Shown here: one piece after another, positions 36,356 to 45,743 of the stretch | Layout: each line of letters begins with the position of its first letter | How positions within the stretch are numbered: position 1 is the first letter of the stretch | NCBI RefSeq assembly: GCF_017377875.1 | Contig: NZ_CP070975.1 | Coordinates: forward strand, 3,472,001 to 3,536,000 | Origin: Alcaligenes sp. SORT26 | GTDB lineage: Bacteria; Pseudomonadota; Gammaproteobacteria; Burkholderiales; Burkholderiaceae_B | Direction of reading: 5' to 3' | Length of the DNA stretch: 64,000 nt | Position numbers and translations under genes: made by a program | Notes under the pieces: generated by a model | Told to the model about the DNA's origin: nothing | The model's input: only the letters and a program-made list of their open reading frames with translations | Databases searched by the model: none

Positions 36356-36394
36356 AGGCGACGCGATATTTTTGTGTCCTGGCTGTCACAGCGG

Positions 36395-36432
36395 ACAAAA
36401 AACAGGCCCACCAAGTCAAACTTGGGGGCCTG
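36395..36432 (-). terminator. rho-independent terminator of the lactate operon
   Basis: On the minus strand CAGGCCCCCAAG pairs with CTTGGTGGGCCTG around a TTTGA loop (36403-36432), followed by TTTTTTGT (complement of 36395-36402). It lies about 100 bases past the dld stop codon. Confidence 0.85.
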
Positions 36433-36529
36433 CGGGTATAGATAAGGTGGGGGTTAGTGAAGTGGGACGCGGCGGTTTAGCGTCAAACGGGGCGTGCAGC
36501 GTGCCAGTACCTTCCAAAAAGGGTGATAC

Positions 36530-38257
36530 TTAATCGTGCTGACCACCGCAGCAAACCGTCCACCACTTGCGACGCGAGGTGTGCCCGATGCCAGGGTTGA
36601 AGGTATTGGTGGGGTCCAGTTCGCGATAAAAACCGGCCAGGGCAGGTTTGGCAATATACAGATGTCCCACATTGTGCTCGGCCGGGTATTCGGCACGGCG
36701 CTCGTCCAGCAGCTTCCACATGCGGTGTTCCATATCCAGAGGAACGACGCCCTTTTTGACGATGTAATCCTGGTGGAACACGTGGCACAGGAAGTGGCCG
36801 TAGTAGAGCTTGTGGACGATGTCTTTTTCCATATCGTCGGGGAGTTGCTCCACCCATTCCTTGTCGTTGCGACGCAGGGCGATGTCCAGGGCCACAATGT
36901 CTTCTACGCTGTCGGGGTGCGACTCGCGGTAGCGGATGGCTGCGCCCGCAATGGCAAAGCGGTGCAGAAAGGCTTTGCGACCTTCTTCGGCATCGCACTC
37001 AAAATACGCACCTTGCTGGCTGCCTTCAAATTGCTGGCTGAGATAGTCGCGAGTAGCTTGGGCGGTGTCGTTGGAGACGCGCAGCAGCAGGTGGTGCTCG
37101 AAACGATCACGCCATTCACGCATGCGTGGGGGCAAGTGGCTGGGCAGACGGTTCATGATCGCCTGGATCACGCGATCAGTAACACCGCGCCAACCGAAGC
37201 GTTCAAAAAAACCATCGACACGGCTTTTCATTGCAAAGGCGGACGGCACTTTGGCGGTACCAAAACGGTCGATCAGCAAGAAGGTGTCTTTGCCGTACTG
37301 CTCGCCAATATCATAGGCGGTGCGATGAATGTATTCGCCTGCAATGGGCAGGCGGGGCAGGTCTGTCAGCAGGTGACGACGGACGGCAGTCAGTTCGTCC
37401 GGGTCGTTGGTGCCGATGTAGAAAACGGTGCTGGCTTCTTTGGGGAAGGTATCCAGACGCACGGCAAAAATGCACAGCTTGCCTGCCGAACCGGAGGCTT
37501 CGTACAGACGGGAGGGGTCGGCATTGAAACGGGCTGGGGTCTGGGCGTCCACATCGCGCACGTCTTCGGCGTAGCGCGGGTCGCTGGCCTTGCGTTCCGG
37601 GTCGTTGACGATGTCCGCAACACTGTATTTGCCTTGTTCCAGGCGGCTCAGGATTTCTTCCGGGGTATCCCCCAGATTGATGCCCAGGTGATTCACCAGG
37701 GTCAGGGTGCCATCGTCCAGAACTTGTGCGTACAGCGTCAGTTCCGTGTACGCCGGGCCGCGTCTTACCAGAGCGCCGCCAGAGTTATTGCACACACCAC
37801 CCAGCACCGAAGCGCCGATGCAAGAGGAGCCAATGACCGAGTGCGGCTCGCGCTCCAGGGGAGCCAGTGTTTGCTCCAGACGATCCAGCGTTGCGCCTGG
37901 CAAGCAGACAACTTGCTCACCTTCGTTGATAACCTGTATGCCTTGCAGACGCATGGTGTTCATCAGCACGATATCGCGGTCGTAGTCATCGCCATCCGGC
38001 GTGGAACCACCCGTCAAACCTGTATTGGCGGCCTGCATGATCACAATGCAATCGGCGGCGACAACCGCTTGCAGGACCTGCCATTGCTCCAGCAAGGTGC
38101 CGGGCCGGACGACGGCCAGTACCTTGCCTTCACCCGTACGGTGGCCTTTGCGATAACGGCGCGTGCTGTGATCATCCGTCAGTACGTGGGGCTTGCCGAC
38201 AATGGCATTGAGCTGTTGCAGCAAGTCCGCAGGGCGGGTGGAAACGGACATGGTCAA
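36530..38257 (-). CDS. dld: quinone-dependent D-lactate dehydrogenase
   Basis: A 575-residue FAD enzyme, close to E. coli Dld in length and segments: [21 protein letters not shown] (FAD-binding), [31 protein letters not shown] and the C-terminal [32 protein letters not shown]. It oxidises D-lactate to pyruvate at the inner face of the membrane and passes electrons to quinone. It is the last gene of lldP-lldR-lldD-dld and overlaps lldD by 4 bp. Confidence 0.95.
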   Translation of the reverse strand: MTMSVSTRPADLLQQLNAIVGKPHVLTDDHSTRRYRKGHRTGEGKVLAVVRPGTLLEQWQVLQAVVAADCIVIMQAANTGLTGGSTPDGDDYDRDIVLMNTMRLQGIQVINEGEQVVCLPGATLDRLEQTLAPLEREPHSVIGSSCIGASVLGGVCNNSGGALVRRGPAYTELTLYAQVLDDGTLTLVNHLGINLGDTPEEILSRLEQGKYSVADIVNDPERKASDPRYAEDVRDVDAQTPARFNADPSRLYEASGSAGKLCIFAVRLDTFPKEASTVFYIGTNDPDELTAVRRHLLTDLPRLPIAGEYIHRTAYDIGEQYGKDTFLLIDRFGTAKVPSAFAMKSRVDGFFERFGWRGVTDRVIQAIMNRLPSHLPPRMREWRDRFEHHLLLRVSNDTAQATRDYLSQQFEGSQQGAYFECDAEEGRKAFLHRFAIAGAAIRYRESHPDSVEDIVALDIALRRNDKEWVEQLPDDMEKDIVHKLYYGHFLCHVFHQDYIVKKGVVPLDMEHRMWKLLDERRAEYPAEHNVGHLYIAKPALAGFYRELDPTNTFNPGIGHTSRRKWWTVCCGGQHD

Positions 38258-39393
38258 GACTCCTGTACAAGCAGGTCAGAGGTGATCTGGGAAATGCTGC
38301 TGACGCTGGTCAGCGTCATGGCGACCCGAATTTCTTTTTCAATCAGGCTGAGCAGATGGTCGACCCCGGATTGTCCGGCGGCGGCCAAGGCATAAATGTA
38401 GGCACGGCCCAGCATGGCGGCATCGGCACCCAGGGCAATCATGCGCACGACATCCAGGCCGCTGCGGATACCGGAATCTGCCAGAATCTTGATCTGGCCT
38501 TTGACGGCATCGGCAATGGCGGGTAGCGCGCGGGCCGAGGACAGGACGCCATCAAGCTGACGACCACCGTGGTTGGAGACGATGATGCCATCGGCACCAA
38601 AGCGCACAGCATCGCGGGCATCATCGGGGTCCAGAATGCCTTTGATGACCATCGGGCCTTTCCAGAATTCGCGTATCCACTCCAGGTCTTTCCAGGAAAT
38701 GGATGGGTCGAAGTTCGCGCCCAGATAGCCCATATAGTCTTCCAGGCCCGTTGGCTTGCCCAGGTAACGCGAGATATTGCCCAGATCGTGCGGGCGACCC
38801 AGCAGACCCACATCCCAGGCCCAGCGCGGGTGCATGACGGCTTGTGCGTAGCGGCGCAGGGCAGCGTTCGGACCGCTCATGCCCGAGTGGGCATCACGGT
38901 AACGTGCGCCCGGCACGGGCATGTCCACAGTAAAGACCAGGGTGCTGCAGCCTGCGGCCTGGGCACGTTCCAGCGCGTTGCGCATGAAGCCACGGTCTTT
39001 CAGAACATAAAGCTGGAACCACATGGGCCGTTTCAGGCGTGGGGCCACTTCCTCGATCGGGCAAACCGACACGCTGGACATGGTGAAGGGAATGCCGTGG
39101 GCATCCGCGGCCTGGGCCGCCTGGACTTCACCACGACGGGCGTACATGCCTGTCAGACCCACTGGTGACAGCGCGACTGGAATAGACAGCTTTTCGCCGA
39201 ACAGATCGATGCTGGTATCCAGTTGGCTCATATCCTTGAGCACGCGCTGGCGTAGGGCCACGTTAGCCAGATCATCCACGTTACGGCGCAGGGTGTGCTC
39301 GGCATAGGCGCCGCCGTCAATGTAGTGGAACAGGAAAGGAGGCAGTCGTTTTTGGGCGGCACGCCGGTAATCGGTCGAGGAAGAAATAATCAT
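38254..39393 (-). CDS. lldD: L-lactate dehydrogenase (FMN, quinone-linked)
   Basis: A 379-residue FMN-dependent alpha-hydroxy-acid dehydrogenase. It begins [38 protein letters not shown], as LldD does. The active-site [10 protein letters not shown] has the catalytic His, and [33 protein letters not shown] is the phosphate-binding end. It oxidises L-lactate to pyruvate. Overlaps of 4 bp link it to lldR and dld. Confidence 0.96.
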   Translation of the reverse strand: MIISSSTDYRRAAQKRLPPFLFHYIDGGAYAEHTLRRNVDDLANVALRQRVLKDMSQLDTSIDLFGEKLSIPVALSPVGLTGMYARRGEVQAAQAADAHGIPFTMSSVSVCPIEEVAPRLKRPMWFQLYVLKDRGFMRNALERAQAAGCSTLVFTVDMPVPGARYRDAHSGMSGPNAALRRYAQAVMHPRWAWDVGLLGRPHDLGNISRYLGKPTGLEDYMGYLGANFDPSISWKDLEWIREFWKGPMVIKGILDPDDARDAVRFGADGIIVSNHGGRQLDGVLSSARALPAIADAVKGQIKILADSGIRSGLDVVRMIALGADAAMLGRAYIYALAAAGQSGVDHLLSLIEKEIRVAMTLTSVSSISQITSDLLVQES

Positions 39394-40181
39394 GGCAAGG
39401 GGGAGTCGGGTAGGGCTGAAGGGAGTGTCTGCAAGCGCGCAGCACGTTCGCGGCGGGCGAGGTCTTCGTCAGCCTGTAGAAGGGTGTTGCGTACATAGCC
39501 CAGGTGCTCGTTCACGACACTGCGGGCACGAGCGGCATCGCCATCAATAATGGCTTTGACCAGGGCTTCGTGCTGGGCGGTCAGGTGGACGATGGTTTCG
39601 GGCGAGTCATGGACGAACATGATGATGTCCCGGTTTTGCGTCACGCTGCTGAGCACCAGATCAAACAATCCGCGCATGACCTGAACCAGCACCAGGTTGT
39701 GCGAGGCTTCGGCCACTGCCAGGTGAAACTGGGCATCGGCACGGGCGGACTGCACGGTATCGCCGCTTTGCTGATAGCGAATCATCTGCTCGAAGCACTG
39801 CAGGATCTTGTCTTTATCTTCGGGCGAGGCTCGCAGGGCGGCGTGCCAAGTGGTGCTGCTTTCCAAGGCAATGCGCGCTTCCAGCACGTCGTAACGGTAC
39901 TGCGGATCGGACAGCATCAAGGCTGCCAGCGGGTCCACGGAGCGCTGTGTCCATTGCGGCGTATGGGAGGTCAGGTAGGTGCCTGAGCCGACCTGGCTGC
40001 GCAAAATGCCTTGGCTGGTCAGTTGCTGAATAGCTTCGCGCAGCGAGGCGCGGGACACATTCAATTGTGCGGCCAGCGTGCGTTCGGCAGGAAGCCGTTG
40101 CCCCGCCTGAAAATCGCTGGATTGAATGAGCGCCAGCAATTGTTGGGCAACGTGATCAGAGAGGCGCATAGTCTTGGACAT
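39390..40181 (-). CDS. lldR: lactate-responsive GntR regulator
   Basis: A GntR/FadR-type (FCD) regulator of about 263 residues, start placed at 40181 ([16 protein letters not shown]); a TTG at 40202 would add seven residues. The winged helix has [41 protein letters not shown]. The C-terminal FCD domain has the usual metal-binding His and Asp positions ([15 protein letters not shown]). It should repress the operon until lactate binds, acting at the two TGGTCTGACCA sites upstream of lldP. Confidence 0.92.
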   Translation of the reverse strand: MSKTMRLSDHVAQQLLALIQSSDFQAGQRLPAERTLAAQLNVSRASLREAIQQLTSQGILRSQVGSGTYLTSHTPQWTQRSVDPLAALMLSDPQYRYDVLEARIALESSTTWHAALRASPEDKDKILQCFEQMIRYQQSGDTVQSARADAQFHLAVAEASHNLVLVQVMRGLFDLVLSSVTQNRDIIMFVHDSPETIVHLTAQHEALVKAIIDGDAARARSVVNEHLGYVRNTLLQADEDLARRERAARLQTLPSALPDSPLP

Positions 40182-40247
40182 ACTGAAAAAATAAATCTGC
40201 AAGGCACGAATCTACGCGCCTTGCAGAAGAAGGATGAGGGGGAACCC

Positions 40248-41915
40248 TTAGGGAATCATCCAAGGTAACACATAGGCTTGCAGGGTTGTCAGCAGGCCAA
40301 TCAGAACCGCAAAGATCAGGCTGTGTTTGACGGTGAAGCGGAACAGATCCGATTCTTTGCCAGCCAGACCGACTGCCGCGCAAGCAATGGCAATGGATTG
40401 GGGCGAGATCATCTTGCCGGTTACACCACCAGTGGTGTTAGCCGCCACCATCAGCACTTCAGGCAAGCCCAATTGCTGCGCCGTCGTGGCCTGCAAGGCT
40501 GCAAACAAGGCATTGGCAGAGGTGTCGGAGCCTGTCAGGAAGACACCAATCCAACCCAGGAAGGGCGAGAAGAAGGTGAAGGCTTTACCCGTGTGGGCCA
40601 GAGCCAATGCCAGGGTGGCGGACAGACCCGAATAGTTGGCGATAAAGGCAAAGGCCAGCACCATACCAATCGAATAGATAGGGACAGCCAGTTCCTTGAA
40701 GGTTTCGCCCAGAGTCTCGACCGCTTTGGCCGGTTTCATGCGCAAAAAGATAATGGTGAGCAGGGCGGCAATCAGAATGGCGGTGCCGGTGGCGGACAGC
40801 CAGTTAAAGGAGTACACCGCGCCGTACGGCGTAGCGGCAGACACCACGGGAGGCGCTTTTTCGACCAGATTGTGCAGGAAAGGCACAGGAATGTTCACGA
40901 TGGTCGAGGCCAGCGGGCCGTTCGCGGCAAACAGCGCTTTGAAAGGCTGAACGCTCCAGATGGTGACCATGGCCGTCAGGATGATGAAGGGCGACCAGGC
41001 TTTGATGATGCTGCCTGTTGTCAGCACTGCAGGAGCCTGCTTGGAGCTTGTATCCTGAGTGGGAGCGGCTTCTTGAGTATCAAAGCGGAAGATACGCTTG
41101 GGCTGCCAGACCTTCAGGAACAGAGTCAGTGCGACCAGGGAAACCAGAGCGGAGGTAATGTCCGGCAGTTCAGGGCCAATGTAGTTGGCGGTCAGGAACT
41201 GAACAATGGCAAAGGAGCCGCCACCCACCAGCACGGCAGGCCAGGTTTCCTTGATACCGCGCCAGCCGTCCATGATGGCCATCAACCAGAACAGCACGAT
41301 GATGGTCATGAAAGGCAGTTGGCGACCGGCCATCTGACCGATTTCAAAAGGATCGATTCCCGAAACCTGGCCAGCAACAATGATGGGAATACCCATGGCG
41401 CCGAATGCGACGGGGGCGGTATTGGCGATCAGGCACAGACCGGCGGCATACAGGGGGCGGAAGCCCAGACCGGCCAGCAGGGCGGCAGTAATCGCAACGG
41501 GAGCACCAAAACCGGCTGCACCTTCCAGGAAGGCACCAAAGCAGAAACCGACCAGAATCAGTTGCAGGCGTTGGTCAGGTGTGACCGACAGGATCGAGGC
41601 GCGAATGACATCGAACTGGCCGGTCTTGACCGAAATCTTGTACAGAAACACGGCGGCCACGATGATCCAGGCGATGGGCCACAGACCATAAAAGAAACCG
41701 TACACCACCGAAGCCAGAGCGGTAGAGACTGGCATGCGATAGAAAATCAGGGCAACGCCCAGAGCCAGCAGCACGGTGATCGTGCCGGCCATATAGCCCT
41801 TCATGCGCAACTTGGTCAGGGCCAGGAAAAAAAAGATGATGGGAATAAGCGCAATCAGGGCCGACAGCCAGATATTGCCGGTCGGATCGTATTGCTGCAG
41901 CCACGCTTGTTGCAT
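40248..41915 (-). CDS. lldP: L-lactate permease
   Basis: A 555-residue LctP-family permease with 12-14 helices. It starts [33 protein letters not shown] and contains [44 protein letters not shown] and [26 protein letters not shown], strongly conserved in LldP and GlcA. It imports lactate (L, D and often glycolate) with protons. It is the first gene of the operon. Confidence 0.96.
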   Translation of the reverse strand: MQQAWLQQYDPTGNIWLSALIALIPIIFFFLALTKLRMKGYMAGTITVLLALGVALIFYRMPVSTALASVVYGFFYGLWPIAWIIVAAVFLYKISVKTGQFDVIRASILSVTPDQRLQLILVGFCFGAFLEGAAGFGAPVAITAALLAGLGFRPLYAAGLCLIANTAPVAFGAMGIPIIVAGQVSGIDPFEIGQMAGRQLPFMTIIVLFWLMAIMDGWRGIKETWPAVLVGGGSFAIVQFLTANYIGPELPDITSALVSLVALTLFLKVWQPKRIFRFDTQEAAPTQDTSSKQAPAVLTTGSIIKAWSPFIILTAMVTIWSVQPFKALFAANGPLASTIVNIPVPFLHNLVEKAPPVVSAATPYGAVYSFNWLSATGTAILIAALLTIIFLRMKPAKAVETLGETFKELAVPIYSIGMVLAFAFIANYSGLSATLALALAHTGKAFTFFSPFLGWIGVFLTGSDTSANALFAALQATTAQQLGLPEVLMVAANTTGGVTGKMISPQSIAIACAAVGLAGKESDLFRFTVKHSLIFAVLIGLLTTLQAYVLPWMIP

Positions 41916-41980
41916 GTTGTTCTATCTCCGCAGGAGCAAAGGGGAGGCGCTTGTATTGCAAGCGAACCTGAAGGTCGTTA

Positions 41981-41997
41981 AATTGGTCTGACCATTT
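41981..41997. promoter_or_regulatory. LldR operator, proximal
   Basis: AATTGGTCTGACCATTT with a TGGTCTGACCA core lies 66 bp before the lldP start. It matches the FadR-subfamily TGGTC-N-GACCA pattern used by LldR. Confidence 0.75.
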
Positions 41998-42100
41998 CTT
42001 GAGATCGTCAAGAGCAGAGCGCATTGTATCCAAAGGATTATTTGCTGGAATGTCGGTGTTTACCCTAATCGTAAGGAACTTGATGGTTTTTTTATGAATT

Positions 42101-42117
42101 AATTGGTCTGACCAATT
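42101..42117. promoter_or_regulatory. LldR operator, distal
   Basis: AATTGGTCTGACCAATT, a perfect dyad around one base, repeats the proximal site exactly 120 bp further upstream. The spacing suits DNA looping between two LldR dimers, as described for E. coli lldPRD. No gene is seen in the rest of the 41916-42410 gap. Confidence 0.78.
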
Positions 42118-42291
42118 TAAGGGGGAGGCTTGCTGGTTTGCCTGTGGATGCGTGCTAGCCCGCGATGTTTTTGGGAAGCAAACTCTTGCCTTGCTCCTGC
42201 TTGAAGCCGGGGGGATTGGGTTACGCTGGAGCCCGTTTGAAGAGAAGTCTTGCCGCTTTACAAACAGCAGGGACATCCTTGCAAAAAATGA

Positions 42292-42360
42292 TATTGAGAA
42301 TCATTATCGTGGATGTAAACTAGGCTCTTAATTAGTAGAGTCTCTTAAATTAAATAAGAA
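42292..42360. promoter_or_regulatory. Fur-box promoter of the tetR-like gene (copy B)
   Basis: GAGAATCATTATC (42296-42308) with flanks that align to the copy at 36287-36355. It ends 50 bp before the ATG at 42411, in the right place to drive that gene under iron control. Confidence 0.7.
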
Positions 42361-42410
42361 GCAGCGGCTGGAGAAGACATATCGCTGTTATCAACAAGGT
42401 CAACGTAGCT

Positions 42411-43424
42411 ATGCAAACCCCTCCGGCGCCCGCGCCACGCGGACGTCCCCCCACCATTACCCGAGCACGGATTGCAGATGCTGGCATTCAGATCGGCTTG
42501 CCTAATATCACCTTTGTGGGTGTGGCTGCCGCTCTGAGTGTCAGCCAGATGGCGCTGTACAAGCATGTGGGCAATCTGGAAGGGCTTAAACAACTGGTGG
42601 CTGAAGAAATCTTCAACCGCTGGCAAGTGCCTCGGGCCAAAAGCCCGGTAGAGGGCAGCCTGGAAGACTATTTACAGCTCTTCAGTGCGGCCACCCAGGC
42701 CTTTGTAAAAGCCAATCCGGGTATTACGCCCTATGTGATCCGCAGGCTGGTGGCCACCCCTTCCATGCTGGACAAGATTCGGGAGCATCAAGAACACATT
42801 GCCCAGGCGTATGGCGTGTCGTTCGAGCGTTCCCGTTACTTGATGGGAACGGTGGCGTTTCACTGCCTGGCCGTGGCCGATACGGTGTATGCCGTTGCGG
42901 GTCGCGAGCCGCGCGCTGCCGTGGAACGTGTTGTGGAGGAGATCGAGATGGAGGGCATATTGCAGTTAGGCATGACGGCCCTAATTCAAGGAGCTTTAGC
43001 AATGAATGAGCAAGACATTTCTTCCAACATTTCCACCCAGTTTCTGGATACCTCCGCCCTGCCTATGGCGCGGGTGCGCGAGTTCCCCTTGACCATGGAG
43101 CTGGCCACACAGTGGCTGGACGATATGGAAACCTTGATCAAGGCGGAAAAGGAGTTTGTGCTGGTGTACGAAAGCCTGCCCGATCCTTCCAACCCGGGTG
43201 ACCCGGAAGGGCGCAAAAAAGTGGTGCTGTGGTTAAAGGCACACCGAGAAGGCTTTGGCCGCTATTGCCGCGGGATTGTGATGATGTGCGAGGATCCGAC
43301 GCTTCGCGAAGGTTTGCAAGCGATGGTAGAGCCGCTGGAAAAGGTCTATCGCGTGCCGGGTGGCGTGGCCTCCAACCCGGACGAATTGCGTGAGTTCATC
43401 CAGAAATGGGTGACGCCCAACTAA
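42411..43424 (+). CDS. TetR-like regulator fused to an unknown C-terminal domain
   Basis: A 337-residue protein. Residues 1-~195 look like a TetR regulator: Pro/Ala-rich start, helix-turn-helix in NITFVGVAAALSVSQMALYKHVGNLEGLKQLV, then a helical ligand domain. Residues ~198-337 form a separate alpha/beta-looking domain (FPLTMELATQWLDDM, KEFVLVYESLPDP, GRYCRGIVMMCEDP) that I cannot place. An in-frame ATG at 43002 has AAGGAG 8 bases upstream, so the C-terminal domain may also be made alone (140 residues). The Fur-box promoter and the nearby siderophore operon suggest a role in iron uptake control, which is inference. Confidence 0.7.
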   Translation: MQTPPAPAPRGRPPTITRARIADAGIQIGLPNITFVGVAAALSVSQMALYKHVGNLEGLKQLVAEEIFNRWQVPRAKSPVEGSLEDYLQLFSAATQAFVKANPGITPYVIRRLVATPSMLDKIREHQEHIAQAYGVSFERSRYLMGTVAFHCLAVADTVYAVAGREPRAAVERVVEEIEMEGILQLGMTALIQGALAMNEQDISSNISTQFLDTSALPMARVREFPLTMELATQWLDDMETLIKAEKEFVLVYESLPDPSNPGDPEGRKKVVLWLKAHREGFGRYCRGIVMMCEDPTLREGLQAMVEPLEKVYRVPGGVASNPDELREFIQKWVTPN

Positions 43425-43502
43425 CACTATCACGCTCACCCTATCCAGCCTGATGCTGGAAAGAGGGAGCCGCCCGGTGCTGTGTTGAACCGGGTTCTAA
43501 AG

Positions 43503-43539
43503 CCGCTGACTGTCCTTGGGGATAGCCAGCGGTTTTTTT
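43503..43539 (+). terminator. rho-independent terminator after the tetR-like gene
   Basis: CCGCTG (43503-43508) pairs with CAGCGG (43527-43532), with inner GTCC/GGAT pairing, followed by TTTTTTT (43533-43539). It ends the Fur-controlled transcript. Confidence 0.85.
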
Positions 43540-43610
43540 GTGGGCGCGGTTTGATAACTGGTTAGGTACCTACGTGTTTTCCCCGGTATCCGCTTTTTAT
43601 CTTTGGTATG

Positions 43611-43636
43611 ACAATATGATTATTGTCATAACAATA
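43611..43636. promoter_or_regulatory. array of three half-sites upstream of the ABC uptake operon
   Basis: ACAATA (43611-43616), TATTGT (43621-43626) and ACAATA (43631-43636) repeat every 10 bp in alternating orientation, making two overlapping dyads; the left dyad extends to 9-bp arms (43608-43629). It lies 25 bp before the GTG of the first operon gene, where a repressor would block transcription. The GntR/UTRA protein at the end of the cluster is one candidate. Confidence 0.6.
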
Positions 43637-43660
43637 TGTCTTATCCAGAGGAGCAGGTAC

Positions 43661-44089
43661 GTGAGAGATCCACATTGTCATTCCAGCAGCATCCTGGTTG
43701 AACGGTCCGCAGAAGTGGCCTTCGAGATCATGTCCGAGGGCGTCAAGCAGGGCCAGTGGGCCTGGGGCAGTGCCAACCGCATTGAAGTAGAGCCCGGCCT
43801 GTTCAAGGGCACCTCGGTTTTTACCGGCAAGGAAACCTTTGTCAGCCTGGATGTTGATCGCCAGCGCCTGCAGGTGGATTACTCGGTGGGCGCCAGCAAG
43901 GACACCATGCAGTTTCGCAATATGTCCCGTGTGATTCCGGGCGATCTCTTGAAGATCGGGGCCGACAAGTGTGTCGTGACCTTGCTGACCTGGCGTTTGG
44001 CGACACAAAGCGATGCGGCCTGGGAGCAGATGTCCTGCGTACACGAGGCCGAAATGTTCCTGATCAAGGGCTTGCTGGAAAGGGAGTAA
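43661..44089 (+). CDS. SRPBCC-like protein, first gene of an ABC uptake operon
   Basis: A 142-residue protein. The GTG at 43661 has AGAGGAG 7 bases upstream; the frame continues upstream to 43538 but crosses the operator and lacks a ribosome site. ILVERSAEVAFEIMSEGVKQGQWAWGS, FKGTSVFTGKETFVSLDVDRQRLQVDYSVG and the final helix MSCVHEAEMFLIKGLLE suggest the SRPBCC (START-like) ligand-binding fold. Its function is unknown; being first in the operon it may bind or process the imported compound in the cytoplasm. Confidence 0.65.
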   Translation: MRDPHCHSSSILVERSAEVAFEIMSEGVKQGQWAWGSANRIEVEPGLFKGTSVFTGKETFVSLDVDRQRLQVDYSVGASKDTMQFRNMSRVIPGDLLKIGADKCVVTLLTWRLATQSDAAWEQMSCVHEAEMFLIKGLLERE

Positions 44090-44144
44090 TCCTTCCGGCA
44101 CCGGGCGCAAAAACCGATACGCCAGACACATCAAAGGAGGATGT

Positions 44145-44936
44145 ATGGGGGGGCAGGCGGCAATACAGCTACGGGATATATCGATCAACTATGGAAGTCA
44201 AACCATCGTCTCGGGAGTGGACCTGTCCATCGAGCCGGGTGAGTTTGTTTGCCTGCTGGGCCCCAGTGGTTGCGGCAAGTCCACCATTTTGAGCGCCATT
44301 GCAGGTTTTATTCCGGTTCAAGGGGAAATCTTGTCCTACGGTGTACCGGTAAAAGGACCATCGGTAGAGCGTGGGGTGGTGTTCCAGAATTCGGAGGTTC
44401 TGTTTCCCTGGCTGACGGTTCAGGAAAATGTGGAATATGGGCTGAAACTCAAAAAAATAGCGCCCAAAGAGCGTTCTGAGATGGCCAGACGTTTTATTGA
44501 ATTGGTGGGGCTGGGTGGGGCTTTGAACAAGTTTCCCAAAGAACTGTCGGGTGGAATGCGGCAAAGACTGCAAATGGCCCGTGTGCTGGTCAATGAACCT
44601 CGCATTGTGCTGATGGATGAGCCCTTTGGCGCACTGGATGCACAAACGCGGGAGGTGATGCAGGAAGAGCTCAGCAATATCCGCAAGAAAACCCAGTCCA
44701 CCATTGTTTTTGTGACTCATGACATAGGCGAGTCCATTTTGCTGGGTGACCGGATCGTCACCATGACAACCGGCCCTTTTGCCAAGATCAAATCCAATAG
44801 CAAGATTGATCTGGCTTACCCGCGCAACTTTCTGGACCCGGCCGTCATTGAGCTGCATAACCGGCTGCGAGACGAAATTGGTGAGGAAGTGACCAAGTTT
44901 CTGAGCGAGCAGGGCATAGGGAGCAAAGTGCAATGA
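44145..44936 (+). CDS. ABC transporter ATPase, SsuB/TauB/NrtD type
   Basis: A 263-residue ATPase with GPSGCGKST (Walker A), LSGGMRQRLQMARVLVNEP (signature) and IVLMDEPFGALDAQTRE (Walker B, D-loop). It belongs to the nitrate/sulfonate/taurine/bicarbonate group. AGGAGG lies four bases before the ATG. It overlaps the permease gene by 4 bp (ATGA). Confidence 0.9.
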   Translation: MGGQAAIQLRDISINYGSQTIVSGVDLSIEPGEFVCLLGPSGCGKSTILSAIAGFIPVQGEILSYGVPVKGPSVERGVVFQNSEVLFPWLTVQENVEYGLKLKKIAPKERSEMARRFIELVGLGGALNKFPKELSGGMRQRLQMARVLVNEPRIVLMDEPFGALDAQTREVMQEELSNIRKKTQSTIVFVTHDIGESILLGDRIVTMTTGPFAKIKSNSKIDLAYPRNFLDPAVIELHNRLRDEIGEEVTKFLSEQGIGSKVQ

Positions 44937-45709
44937 GCACGCAAAAAACAAGCTCGAACAGCCGTCTTATCCGCTTTGTGCCTTTGCTGGCCGTGCTGTT
45001 TGGCATTCTGGTGTGGGAGTTGTTGAGCAGGCAGTTGATTCCCCTGTTCTTGCCCTCGCCGTGGGCAACGGTACAGGCCGCCATGGAGTTGTGGTCTGAA
45101 GGCATGATCACTGAAGCCATCTATGCCTCCATGGGCCGTATTGCTCTGGGCTGGAGCATGGGCGTCATTGTGGGGGTTCCGGTTGGCATCATCATGGGCA
45201 GCTCGGTCATTCTGCGCAAAGCGATTGAGCCCTACGTCGATTTCTTCCGCTTTGTCCCGCCCATTGCCTTTGTGACTTTGGCCATTATCTGGCTTGGCCC
45301 TGGTGAAGCGTCCAAGGTTGGGCTGATTTTCTACGCCACGATTTTCATTGTCATCATCAGTGTGGTGGCCGGTGTGCAGGCCGTCAGCCAGGACCGTTTG
45401 CGTGCTGCCGCTACCTTGGGTGCAGGTCGTATGCGCACCTTGTTGACGGTGGTGGTGCCATCCACCATTCCGGCGATTGTGACCGGCGCACGTCTGGCCA
45501 TGGGCAATTCTTTTCTGACTGTGGTGTCGGCCGAGATTGTGGCCGCCCAGGAAGGGATTGGAGCCTTGATCTGGTCGGCCCGCAATTATGGCCGTACGGA
45601 GTGGGTGTTTGTGGGCATTATTTTGCTGGGCGTCTTGGGCTATTTAAGCGACCAGATTCTGCGGTTTTTTGCCTTGAAGTTCTTGGGGCGCTACGACATT
45701 AAAGTGTGA
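44933..45709 (+). CDS. ABC transporter permease, SsuC/TauC type
   Basis: A 258-residue permease with six helices. The EAA-like loop is AAATLGAGRMRTLLTVVVPSTIPAIVTGARLAMGNSFLTVVSAEIVAAQEGIGALIW, typical of the SsuC/TauC family. The substrate is set by the binding protein that follows. Confidence 0.9.
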   Translation: MSTQKTSSNSRLIRFVPLLAVLFGILVWELLSRQLIPLFLPSPWATVQAAMELWSEGMITEAIYASMGRIALGWSMGVIVGVPVGIIMGSSVILRKAIEPYVDFFRFVPPIAFVTLAIIWLGPGEASKVGLIFYATIFIVIISVVAGVQAVSQDRLRAAATLGAGRMRTLLTVVVPSTIPAIVTGARLAMGNSFLTVVSAEIVAAQEGIGALIWSARNYGRTEWVFVGIILLGVLGYLSDQILRFFALKFLGRYDIKV

Positions 45710-45743
45710 TCGCCCAAGACTTTGGGTGGCCAGGAGACAAGCT

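Noticed and set aside
36536-38395. 619-residue plus-strand ORF opposite dld
   Set aside because: Antisense frame of a strongly conserved gene; no ribosome site or family resemblance.
40278-41981. 567-residue plus-strand ORF opposite lldP
   Set aside because: Rich in Gln, Gly, Arg and His, as expected from the complement of a membrane-protein gene; not a real product.
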